Both the position numbers and the translations under genes were made by a program. Below are positions 1-5,561 of a stretch of 8,775 bases of DNA, one piece after another. Source of the DNA: Ktedonobacterales bacterium (GTDB lineage: Bacteria; Chloroflexota; Ktedonobacteria; Ktedonobacterales; JADMIN01); assembly GCA_015478575.1 (NCBI GenBank), contig JADMIN010000072.1, forward strand, positions 1-8,775, written 5' to 3'. A model generated the notes under the pieces. It ran no database searches. It saw only the letters and a program-made list of their open reading frames with translations, and was not told where the DNA came from. Position 1 is the first letter of the stretch. The number at the start of each line of letters is the position of its first letter.

Positions 1-164
1 GTGATGCCCTGCTCCGTGAAGTTGGGCGCGCCTTCATCGTGCCCATAGCCAACAAAACGGTACACGGCGTTGACGCCGACGAGGTAGCCAATCGCGGCGA
101 GAATCGCGCCAGTGATATAGCTAGGGACAAGCTTTTGCGTGGGACTCATGCGTATCGTGCTCAT
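1..164 (-). CDS. Probable cytochrome c oxidase (heme-copper oxidase) subunit I, N-terminal fragment
   Basis: Only the first 54 codons are in the window; the gene runs off the left edge. The start is an ATG at 164-162, preceded by an AGGGTGAGG-type ribosome binding site (about 171-179). A second in-frame ATG lies five codons further in (149-147). The visible protein has a short basic N-terminus (MSTIRMSPTQK), one hydrophobic segment at about residues 13-34, then a polar stretch ending NFTEQGI. None of the heme or CuB histidines is reached, so the name rests on position: it begins 24 bp after the stop of a clear subunit II gene on the same strand, where subunit I is expected. Subunit I would carry heme a and the heme-CuB oxygen-reducing centre in the membrane. 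Another membrane subunit of the oxidase is the main alternative. Confidence 0.6.
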   Translation of the reverse strand, partial: MSTIRMSPTQKLVPSYITGAILAAIGYLVGVNAVYRFVGYGHDEGAPNFTEQGI

Positions 165-188
165 TGCGGCCTCACCCTTCGTAGCGGA

Positions 189-1010
189 TTACTCGTAACG
201 AACGACTCCCGTCAGGGCGATGGCTGGTGGCCCACCAAAGCGGAAGGTGCTCGATGGCTGCTGCATCGGCTGTTGCGTGATCCAGTTGGTGAAGTCGTCG
301 TCGGTGACGACCCTGAGCGGCGTATTCATGTAGGCATGGTAGAGGCCACACAGCTCAGCGCAGCGCACCTCGTAGTCGCCGATCTTGGTGGGAGTGACGT
401 TGGTAATGCGCGTGGTCTGGCCAGGAACAGCATCCTGCTTGACACCCAACGCGGGAATCCAGAACGAGTGCTGCACGTCAATCGAGGTGATGATGAACTC
501 CACTGGCCGACCCACCGGCAGTTCCAGCGTCGTGCCCCCAGCATAGGCGTATTGCGGATAGCTATAGTTCCACAGCCACTGCTCAGCAGTGACGCGCACC
601 TGGAGCACATCCCCCTTTGGCGAGGCGTTGACCTTGTTGAGGAAGACCAGACCGTAGCCAAAGAGGAAGGCCACCAGCGCGACGGAGATCGCGACCCAAC
701 TGATCTGCAGCGGCAGGTTGCCGCGCAGCGCTGGACCATCGGAGGGTGGCGGGCTGGGGCTGCGGAAGGCGAAGACGCTATACCCCATGTAGACCACGAC
801 CAGCAAGAAGACCGGGATCGAGAGCAGGGTAAAGAGAAAGAGTACCTGATCCACTTCGCCAGCCCGGTCAGATGCCACCGTGGGCACCATGCCCGCCGCG
901 GCGAGCGCTGGTAGGGCGAGCATAGCGGCGATAATGCCGATCACCGAGGTCACGATCCAGATGAGCGTCGCCCGTAGGATGTGCCTCCGCTGTTGTGGCG
1001 CTTCATTCAT
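189..1010 (-). CDS. coxB: Cytochrome c oxidase subunit II (CuA-containing)
   Basis: 273 residues, ATG start at 1010 with a modest GGTGG ribosome binding site 7 nt upstream. Subunit II takes electrons from cytochrome c (or a cupredoxin) through the dinuclear CuA centre on the outer face of the membrane and passes them to subunit I. All CuA ligands are visible: H181 in QHSFWIP, then C217, E219, C221, H225 and M228 in CAELCGLYHAYM. The aromatic electron-entry patch is EQWLWNYSY (143-151). Two classical membrane helices lie at about 55-81 and 102-124. A further hydrophobic stretch at about 14-38 could be a cleaved signal peptide (it ends ALAAAG) or an extra helix; no lipobox cysteine is seen. The complete CuA site argues for a cytochrome c oxidase rather than a quinol oxidase. 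It sits between the cupredoxin gene and the probable subunit I gene, in one apparent operon. Confidence 0.93.
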   Translation of the reverse strand: MNEAPQQRRHILRATLIWIVTSVIGIIAAMLALPALAAAGMVPTVASDRAGEVDQVLFLFTLLSIPVFLLVVVYMGYSVFAFRSPSPPPSDGPALRGNLPLQISWVAISVALVAFLFGYGLVFLNKVNASPKGDVLQVRVTAEQWLWNYSYPQYAYAGGTTLELPVGRPVEFIITSIDVQHSFWIPALGVKQDAVPGQTTRITNVTPTKIGDYEVRCAELCGLYHAYMNTPLRVVTDDDFTNWITQQPMQQPSSTFRFGGPPAIALTGVVRYE

Positions 1011-1052
1011 GTGTGAACCACCGTGCCTCTCAAGGAAACGTCGTCGTAAACA

Positions 1053-1072
1053 GCCGCGGCGTATGCCGCGGC
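1053..1072 (-). other. Intercistronic GC hairpin (GCCGCGGC-GTAT-GCCGCGGC)
   Basis: Two identical, self-palindromic 8-mers GCCGCGGC flank a 4-nt loop, giving a perfect 8-bp stem in the 105-bp gap between the cupredoxin gene and coxB. On the minus strand the stem begins 43 nt after the cupredoxin stop and is followed by TGTTTACG, which is too short a T-run for a convincing Rho-independent terminator. It could be a partial attenuator or an mRNA processing or stability element that sets the ratio of cupredoxin to oxidase. Function not shown. Confidence 0.4.
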
Positions 1073-1115
1073 AGGGGCCAGGGCCTTCTGGGCGGCAGGC
1101 GTGCCGAGACGACCG

Positions 1116-1877
1116 CTAGACGACCGTGAGCGTGCCCGACATATAGCCCTTGGTGGACATCGGCCCACCAAAGCCGTTGAAAGCGGAGCCGCAAGGCACA
1201 AAGCACTGCCAGATATACTTGCCGGGACCACTGGTCGTGAAGGAGAAGCGTGTGATGACCGGCTGCGGGAAGCCGTTGTCGTCGGCCGCGCGGTCATCCG
1301 GCACCCCCATGATGGGCACGCTGACGTAGAGCCAGGGCTGGCTAGAGCTAGCGATCGAGTGGATCGTGAAGGTGTGTGACACTTTGTCTGGGGCAACGCT
1401 GGTCATCGGCTGGAACGACATGCTGGGATCCATCGCGACGTCCATACTATTGCCGAGCGTGCCCTGGGGGGTGGAATAGAACGTATTGAGGAGCGAAGTC
1501 GCCCCATCATAATTCTCGATGGTGATCGTCACCACGGAGTTTGCCGGCACGACAAGCGCGGTGGTTGGTCCATACGTGACCCAATTCTCCTGCTTGGCGG
1601 CTAGCGCGTTGAGGATCGGCTCGTTGGGTCGCTGGAGGCGATAATTATGCTCGGCCTCCCAGGCGGGATTCTGGTTTGGGCTGTTGGGAAAGGTTTGCAT
1701 CGTCAGCGAGACCTGTTTGAGCGTTCCCTGCGGGGTGTTCATATACTGCCCTGTGCCCATCGCCATCATCGGGGGCAGCTCGATGGACAATAAGTTCAGT
1801 TGCCAGAGCAATGCCAGGACGGCGACCGTTCCGCCTGCCACCGTTAGAAAGGCGCCGAGATACTTGCTTTTGCCCAC
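1116..1877 (-). CDS. Membrane-anchored cupredoxin with CuA-like motif, in oxidase operon
   Basis: 253 residues from a GTG start at 1877, chosen because AGGAGGG lies 4 nt upstream and the protein then opens with a short basic tail (MGKSKY) and one membrane helix at about 7-31, as expected for an exported anchored protein. A longer form from an ATG at 1931 is open but lacks these signs. The C-terminal half looks like a cupredoxin fold: SHTF (H168), a beta-rich stretch, then GKYIWQCFVPCGSAF (C225, C229) and YMSGTLTVV (M246). This aligns by eye with subunit II around QHSF, CAELCG and YMNTPLRVV, but the CuA histidine after CG is replaced by F233 and the loop before the methionine is longer; M240 and H173 are further possible ligands. 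A likely role is electron transfer to, or copper handling for, the neighbouring oxidase. It may alternatively be a structural subunit that no longer binds copper. Confidence 0.75.
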   Translation of the reverse strand: MGKSKYLGAFLTVAGGTVAVLALLWQLNLLSIELPPMMAMGTGQYMNTPQGTLKQVSLTMQTFPNSPNQNPAWEAEHNYRLQRPNEPILNALAAKQENWVTYGPTTALVVPANSVVTITIENYDGATSLLNTFYSTPQGTLGNSMDVAMDPSMSFQPMTSVAPDKVSHTFTIHSIASSSQPWLYVSVPIMGVPDDRAADDNGFPQPVITRFSFTTSGPGKYIWQCFVPCGSAFNGFGGPMSTKGYMSGTLTVV

Positions 1878-1881
1878 AAGA

Positions 1882-1888
1882 CCCTCCT
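1882..1888 (-). promoter_or_regulatory. Strong ribosome binding site that decides the cupredoxin start
   Basis: On the minus strand this reads AGGAGGG, ending 4 nt before the GTG at 1877-1875. The upstream ATG at 1931 has no comparable site, and starting at the GTG puts the membrane helix at the very N-terminus, so the GTG is preferred. Confidence 0.75.
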
Positions 1889-1987
1889 CGTGCGTCACGC
1901 GACACATCTTCGTGTGGCGAAGCGCGAGCACCTGTGCGCCCGCCGCACTCGCTTATGAGCATGCTTACATATCCACAAGGTGAGCGC

Positions 1988-2005
1988 ATGGTGCGATCGC
2001 ACCAT
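1988..2005. promoter_or_regulatory. Perfect 18-bp palindrome, candidate operator upstream of the oxidase operon
   Basis: ATGGTGCGATCGCACCAT is a perfect inverted repeat of two 9-bp half sites with no spacer, and symmetry stops exactly at its ends. It lies 110 bp upstream of the cupredoxin GTG, in non-coding DNA. Length and symmetry suit a dimeric DNA-binding regulator. I could not find a confident -10/-35 pair beside it, so its position relative to the transcription start is unknown. The core GCGATCGC is also a methylation-type palindrome, so regulation is not the only explanation. Confidence 0.5.
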
Positions 2006-2020
2006 TTCTTAGCCTATTCG

Positions 2021-2047
2021 CCTACGAAAGAGCCTACGAAAGAGCCT
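2021..2047. repeat. 12-bp tandem direct repeat (two full copies plus 3 bp)
   Basis: CCTACGAAAGAG occurs at 2021-2032 and again, perfectly, at 2033-2044, followed by CCT. A diverged half-copy (CCTATTCG) precedes it at 2013-2020. The repeat lies between the two palindromes in the space between the regulator gene and the oxidase operon. Repeated sites spaced about one helical turn apart could bind a regulator cooperatively, or this may simply be slippage-prone DNA. Confidence 0.6.
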
Positions 2048-2056
2048 TTGTGCCGA

Positions 2057-2070
2057 CATGGGCGCCCATG
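2057..2070. promoter_or_regulatory. Perfect 14-bp palindrome CATGGGCGCCCATG
   Basis: A perfect inverted repeat of two 7-bp halves, 51 bp to the right of the 18-bp palindrome. On the minus strand it follows the regulator gene by about 98 nt. As RNA it would form only a short stem (CATGG/CCATG around GCGC) with no T-run, so it is a poor terminator; an operator half of a paired site is possible. The remaining non-coding DNA from 2071 to 2168 is GC-rich and shows nothing else I can name. Confidence 0.35.
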
Positions 2071-2168
2071 CCCGCGAATGCCACGAGGCGCCGCCCACGC
2101 CGCGCGCTCTGCCCGCACGGTCGGCGGCGACATTCGACAACGCGACATCCCGCCAGGAGAACCGCGCC

Positions 2169-2993
2169 TCAGATGAGCTCGCGCCGCGCGGCGACCACGA
2201 GCGCCTGGAGGCGTGTGCGCGCCCCCAATTTATCCATCACCTTGGTGACGTGGTTGCGCGCGGTGATCCGGCTGATGCCCAGCGTCACCGCCATCTCTCT
2301 GGTGGCCAGCCCACAGGCTAGCAGCCTGAGCACCTCCATCTCGCGTGGCGTGAGCTGAACGGCGGGCGTGTCGGGAAAGTAGCCCTGACCCGCTGGGCCA
2401 GCTCCCCCATCAGGGGGCATGTGTATCTCGCCCATTACGCGCGCCACGCTCTCATCCAGCCGGTGATGACTCGTCACATCCGCGAAGAGATGTACCAGCC
2501 GCGTCTCGCCGGAGAGGGTGCGTGTCGTGAGGGTGCCCACGCTGATCCACTTGCCCCCACCGTCGCGCGTGGCGATGTGGGCCTCAAAGGTATCGCCTGT
2601 CTGTCCCGACTTCGCGGCGCCAGCGGCCATGCAGTCCGGGCGGCAGTGGATGCGGCGCTCTGGTGGACAGCCACGCATCACGTCGTAGCAGCGCCGACCG
2701 ATTACCTCCTCAGCGGCATAGCCAAGCACGCGCTCCGCGGCTGCGTTCCATGCCACGATATGCCGCTCTGGATCAACACTAAACGCGCCGATGCTGATCC
2801 GTTCCATGTCGAGAATCAGCGCATTCTCTTGCTGCCCGGCGCTCTCACCCATGTTGGCGCTCTCACCCATGTTGGCGCTCTCACCCATGTTGGCATGCTC
2901 CCTCTGTCCGCTCGATGTGGCGCTCTGTCGTGACCTGGAATCGTCTGCCATACTGAAATAGCCGTGCTGAAGAAACACTCCGTCATGAGCCAC
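2169..2993 (-). CDS. PAS-domain LuxR/GerE-type transcription regulator
   Basis: 274 residues from a GTG at 2993, or 260 from an ATG at 2951; neither has a strong ribosome binding site. A third candidate start is the ATG at residue 36, which has AGAGGGAG 9 nt upstream. Residues 36-51 contain three tandem NMGES units in a low-complexity linker. A PAS sensor domain covers about 63-178 (GAFSVDPERHIVAWNAAAER, later VHLFADVTSHHRL). It holds four cysteines, C102, C109, C117 and C121, a cluster that could bind a metal or respond to redox state. A LuxR-type helix-turn-helix occupies about 213-272 (LTPREMEVLRLLACGLATRE, then GISRITARNHVTKVMDKLGA). There is no receiver domain or membrane segment, so it is a one-component cytoplasmic regulator. 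It lies directly upstream of the oxidase operon on the same strand and is the obvious candidate to control it; the ligand is unknown. Confidence 0.88.
   Translation of the reverse strand: MAHDGVFLQHGYFSMADDSRSRQSATSSGQREHANMGESANMGESANMGESAGQQENALILDMERISIGAFSVDPERHIVAWNAAAERVLGYAAEEVIGRRCYDVMRGCPPERRIHCRPDCMAAGAAKSGQTGDTFEAHIATRDGGGKWISVGTLTTRTLSGETRLVHLFADVTSHHRLDESVARVMGEIHMPPDGGAGPAGQGYFPDTPAVQLTPREMEVLRLLACGLATREMAVTLGISRITARNHVTKVMDKLGARTRLQALVVAARRELI
2841..2894. repeat. Three perfect 18-bp tandem repeats inside the regulator gene
   Basis: GCTCTCACCCATGTTGGC is repeated at 2841-2858, 2859-2876 and 2877-2894 with no mismatch. On the coding (minus) strand each copy encodes ANMGES, so copy-number changes keep the reading frame and only alter the length of the linker ahead of the PAS domain. 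Each unit also contains an in-frame ATG followed by GGTGAG. Confidence 0.95.
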
Positions 2994-3052
2994 TGACCCA
3001 ACCTGGACAGGCCAGCGCGCCGGTACGCACGCGGCGCCGATGAACTGGCCAT

Positions 3053-3082
3053 TTGGGATGGTATTCTAGCGCCTAGTATATA
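3053..3082 (+). promoter_or_regulatory. Possible weak promoter for the plus-strand gene
   Basis: TTGGGA (3053-3058), 18 nt, then TATATA (3077-3082). If used, transcription would begin near 3089 and leave a leader of about 100 nt before the ATG at 3189. The -35 is a partial match only. It overlaps the minus-strand promoter candidate, so the two directions could compete. Confidence 0.3.
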
Positions 3083-3102
3083 GTGTTCCATCAAGCTGTC
3101 TA
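3075..3102 (-). promoter_or_regulatory. Likely sigma-70-type promoter of the regulator gene
   Basis: On the minus strand TAGACA (3102-3097), 16 nt, TATACT (3080-3075), each one mismatch from consensus. Transcription would start near 3068, about 75 nt ahead of the GTG at 2993. The rest of the 2994-3188 gap has a run of six Ts at 3136-3141 without a preceding stem, and nothing else recognisable. Confidence 0.45.
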
Positions 3103-3188
3103 GGGGGTGTGTTTGCGGACGGTGAGAGACCAGCGTTTTTTCTCATCGGTTTCTTGCGCTGTTGGCGGCGATGGAAGCGAGGCCGAGC

Positions 3189-4040
3189 ATGGTACCGATC
3201 ATAGATGAGTTTGACGCCCCGCTTGATGCCCGCTGGACGCGCACCGTTCCCGGTGGTGGGAGCCTGAGCATCGCGCACTCGGCGCTGCGGCTAGCGCTGC
3301 CGGCGGGCGCGGTGGCGGGCCGCTACAGCGACGCGCAGATTGACGACTATAGCTCACTGCCCCTCAGGCGCTTCCCCTGGCGCCCACCGTTGCGGCTAGA
3401 GGTGCGCGCCCGTGCCTCGCATCCTATCGCTCCGCTCTCGATGGCTCCCACACTGGGAGAGAGGGGAGGAGAGCGCCAACTCTCCCTACGCGGCACCGCT
3501 GGCTTTGGCTTCTGGAACTATCCCCTCTCGCTCACTGGCGCGCCGCGGCGCCTGCCGGACGCCGTGTGGTTCTTCGCCGCCTCGCCGCCGTCGAATATGG
3601 CGCTGGTGCCGGGCAGCCCTGGCTGGGGCTGGAAGGCCCAAGTCGTTCACGCGCACCGCTGGCGGGCGCTGGCGGCGGGGGCACCCGCGCTGGCAGCCAT
3701 TCTCGGTGCGCGAGTGAGTGGACGCGAGGCGCTAGCCGAGCGCTGGGTGGGGCGTGTCACGGGCGCGCATGAGGCCCATCTGGCGGTCAATCTGGCGGAG
3801 TGGCATGACTATACGCTCGACTGGCGGCGCGACCGCGCGCACTTTTTCGTGGATGGGCGTGAGGCGCTGATGGTGCGCGACCCACCACGCGGCCCACTTG
3901 GCTTCGTCGCCTGGCTCGATAACCAGTACGCGGTGGCGACGCCGCGCGGCCAGCTCCGCTTTGGCACGCTGGCGAGCGCGCCCGAATGGCTAGAGCTGGA
4001 ATGGCTGCGCATCCTGCCAGGCGCGACACGCGGGCCGTGA
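3189..4040 (+). CDS. Concanavalin A-like / GH16-fold-type protein of unknown function
   Basis: 283 residues from the ATG at 3189, chosen because GAGG lies about 6 nt upstream; an ATG at 3171 and a TTG at 3162 are in frame but have poorer sites. The protein is rich in aromatic and beta-type sequence: an N-terminal DEFDAPLDARWTR typical of the first strands of jelly-roll lectin/glucanase domains, GFGFWNY at 105-111, WHDYTLDW at 205-212 followed by FFVDGRE (219-225), and GFVAWLDNQYA at 238-248. The WHDYTLDW...VDG block is characteristic of GH16-like and related laminin-G/ConA-like folds. The GH16 catalytic signature ExDxxE is not visible, so glycosidase activity is doubtful. There is no signal peptide or membrane helix, suggesting a cytoplasmic location. 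It is flanked by unrelated genes and appears to be transcribed alone. Confidence 0.7.
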   Translation: MVPIIDEFDAPLDARWTRTVPGGGSLSIAHSALRLALPAGAVAGRYSDAQIDDYSSLPLRRFPWRPPLRLEVRARASHPIAPLSMAPTLGERGGERQLSLRGTAGFGFWNYPLSLTGAPRRLPDAVWFFAASPPSNMALVPGSPGWGWKAQVVHAHRWRALAAGAPALAAILGARVSGREALAERWVGRVTGAHEAHLAVNLAEWHDYTLDWRRDRAHFFVDGREALMVRDPPRGPLGFVAWLDNQYAVATPRGQLRFGTLASAPEWLELEWLRILPGATRGP

Positions 4041-4100
4041 AACGCCGCGGCTCTTCCCCGCGCTCGGCCAGCGCGTATCCTATGCTTGCGCCCCGCCCGG

Positions 4101-4129
4101 TTGCGGCGGCTCGTGCCGCGGTGTACAAT
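4101..4129 (+). promoter_or_regulatory. Sigma-70-type promoter of the argJ-argD cluster
   Basis: TTGCGG (4101-4106), 17-nt spacer, TACAAT (4124-4129), a near-consensus -10 in otherwise very GC-rich DNA. The predicted start near 4136 leaves a leader of about 130 nt before argJ. Upstream, 4041-4100 contains only a short stem (CGCGG/CCGCG, 4046-4062) just after the previous gene, with no T-run. Confidence 0.6.
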
Positions 4130-4145
4130 GCCTTAGCCTACGTAC

Positions 4146-4165
4146 GTGCGGGCGCATGCCCGCGC
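4146..4165 (+). other. Hairpin in the argJ mRNA leader
   Basis: GTGCGGGC, loop GCAT, GCCCGCGC: eight base pairs including one G-T wobble, starting about 10 nt after the predicted transcription start. A second near-palindrome, GCGCGACGTTGCGC, lies at 4199-4212. The leader might regulate argJ, but there is no terminator-like U-tract and no recognised riboswitch or T-box signature. Confidence 0.35.
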
Positions 4166-4253
4166 CAACGCGATAGCCGCCACGTTCCCGTGCCATCCGC
4201 GCGACGTTGCGCAACCTTGAGCAGGTGCGGGGCGGCCGGTTGTGTGCTCGAAG

Positions 4254-4258
4254 AGGAG
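4254..4258 (+). promoter_or_regulatory. Ribosome binding site supporting the argJ GTG start
   Basis: AGGAG lies 10 nt before GTG 4269-4271. The nearer ATG at 4261 is in another frame and leads to no long protein, and an in-frame GTG at 4242 lies upstream of this site. Confidence 0.55.
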
Positions 4259-4268
4259 CGATGACGCC

Positions 4269-5552
4269 GTGTCCGATTTTCCTGAGTTGATGATCCGCGA
4301 TCTGCCAGCGGGCCTGCGCCTGGTCACGGGGGGTGTAACCGCCGCGCGGGGCTACCGCGCGGGCGCCACCGCCTGTGGCATCAAATCCGATGCTGGCCTG
4401 CCTGACCTCGCGATGCTTGTCGCCGACGCGCCCTGTGTCGCCGCTGGCACCTTCACGACCAGCCGTACCCCTGCCCATCCGGTGTTGCTGGACCAGGAGC
4501 ACTTGCGCGCGGCGGGGAACCGCGCCCAGGTGATCGCCGTCAACAGCGGCAACGCCAACTGCGCTAACGGCGAGCGCGGCCTGCGCGACGCCCATCGCAT
4601 GGCCGAGCTGGCCGCGGCCAGGTTTGGCGTGGATGCCATGCTGGCGCTTGTCTCCTCCACCGGCATCATCGGGCGCCCCTTGCCGATTGAGAAGGTTGCG
4701 CACGGTATCCAGCAGATCGAAGTGCATCCTGACGGTGGGCCAGCTTTCGCGCAGGCCATCTTAACGACGGACACGCGCGAGAAGACCGTAGCCGTCGAAT
4801 TCGCGCTGGGTGGGCAGACGGTGCGCCTGGGCGGCTCGACCAAGGGCGCTGGCATGATCTACCCCAACATGGCGACGATGCTCTGCTACCTCACCAGCGA
4901 TGCCGCCGCCGACGCCACGTTTCTCCAGACCAGCTTGCGTGCCGCCGTCGCGGATTCCTTTAACATGATCTGTGTGGATGGCGATATGTCCACCAACGAT
5001 ACCGTGCTGCTGCTGGCCAATGGCCGCGCCGGTAATGCGCCCCTGCGTGGCGGCGACGCCGACAGCGAGCGCTTCACGACGGCGCTACGCTATGTCACGC
5101 GCTATCTCGCCCGCGAGATCGCCCGCGATGGCGAGGGGGCGACGCACCTGATCACCGCAACGGTGCGTGGCGCGGCCTCAGATGCCGACGCGCGCCAAGC
5201 GGCGCGGGCCATCACCGCCTCACCCCTCTGGCAGTGCGCCGTGGCGGGTGAGGACCCCAACTGGGGGCGCATCCTCGCGGCGCTCGGCGCGAGCGGCGCG
5301 CACATGGACGCTGACCACATTGACATTGATCTGGGCGATGTGGCATTGGTGCGCGACGGCATGGCCGCGAGCTACGATCAGGATGCGGCCAAGCGCGCGA
5401 TGGGCTTCGACGGCACGCCGCCGCAAGAGGGCGCGCCACCGCGTGAGGTCAACATCTTCGTGGACCTCCACACGGGCGATAGCGTCGCCACCGCCTGGGG
5501 CTGTGACCTGACGCATGGCTATATTGTCGAGAACACGACGTACACCCGCTAG
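4269..5552 (+). CDS. argJ: Glutamate N-acetyltransferase / amino-acid N-acetyltransferase (ArgJ)
   Basis: 427 residues from GTG 4269 (an ATG at 4290 is a possible later start). ArgJ moves the acetyl group from N-acetylornithine to glutamate, closing the acetyl cycle of arginine synthesis; bifunctional forms also acetylate glutamate from acetyl-CoA. The precursor cleaves itself before the nucleophile threonine. Here this is T203 in KGAGMIYPNMATML (192-205), with the cut expected between A202 and T203. Other family blocks are NSGNANC (92-98), the oxyanion-hole STG at 130-132, CVDGDMSTND (236-245), EDPNWGR (328-334) and the C-terminal TAWGCDLT (408-415). Length is normal and no key residue is missing. 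argD follows 9 bp downstream with its ribosome binding site overlapping the argJ stop, implying coupled translation. argC and argB are not in the window. Confidence 0.95.
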   Translation: MSDFPELMIRDLPAGLRLVTGGVTAARGYRAGATACGIKSDAGLPDLAMLVADAPCVAAGTFTTSRTPAHPVLLDQEHLRAAGNRAQVIAVNSGNANCANGERGLRDAHRMAELAAARFGVDAMLALVSSTGIIGRPLPIEKVAHGIQQIEVHPDGGPAFAQAILTTDTREKTVAVEFALGGQTVRLGGSTKGAGMIYPNMATMLCYLTSDAAADATFLQTSLRAAVADSFNMICVDGDMSTNDTVLLLANGRAGNAPLRGGDADSERFTTALRYVTRYLAREIARDGEGATHLITATVRGAASDADARQAARAITASPLWQCAVAGEDPNWGRILAALGASGAHMDADHIDIDLGDVALVRDGMAASYDQDAAKRAMGFDGTPPQEGAPPREVNIFVDLHTGDSVATAWGCDLTHGYIVENTTYTR

Positions 5553-5555
5553 GAG
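5551..5555 (+). promoter_or_regulatory. argD ribosome binding site overlapping the argJ stop codon
   Basis: AGGAG begins at the second base of the argJ TAG (5550-5552) and ends 6 nt before the argD ATG. Ribosomes finishing argJ would uncover and reach this site, so the two enzymes are probably made in linked amounts. Confidence 0.75.
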
Positions 5556-5561
5556 AGAGAC

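Noticed and set aside
39..914. Plus-strand open frame of 291 codons opposite coxB
   Set aside because: It lies antisense to a gene with a complete CuA site. Its protein is low-complexity, Arg/His/Gly-rich and has no recognisable motif; such frames are expected in GC-rich DNA.
2021..2047. CRISPR-like repeat
   Set aside because: Only two adjacent 12-bp copies with no spacers; it is a simple tandem repeat.
2057..2070. Terminator of the regulator gene
   Set aside because: The palindrome forms only a short stem and is not followed by Ts on the minus strand.
3101..3145. Thiamine pyrophosphate riboswitch (AGGGGGTG ... GGTGAGAGACC resembles parts of the consensus)
   Set aside because: The second conserved half (the CCTGATC-type segment and closing stem) is missing and the downstream gene is not a thiamine gene.
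3123..3145. Rho-independent terminator at the six-T run
   Set aside because: No GC stem directly precedes the T-run; the only pairing is a 5-bp TGAGA/TCTCA stem that would include part of the Ts.
4080..4855. Minus-strand open frames opposite the start of argJ
   Set aside because: ArgJ is unambiguous on the plus strand; the opposite frames have no domain features.
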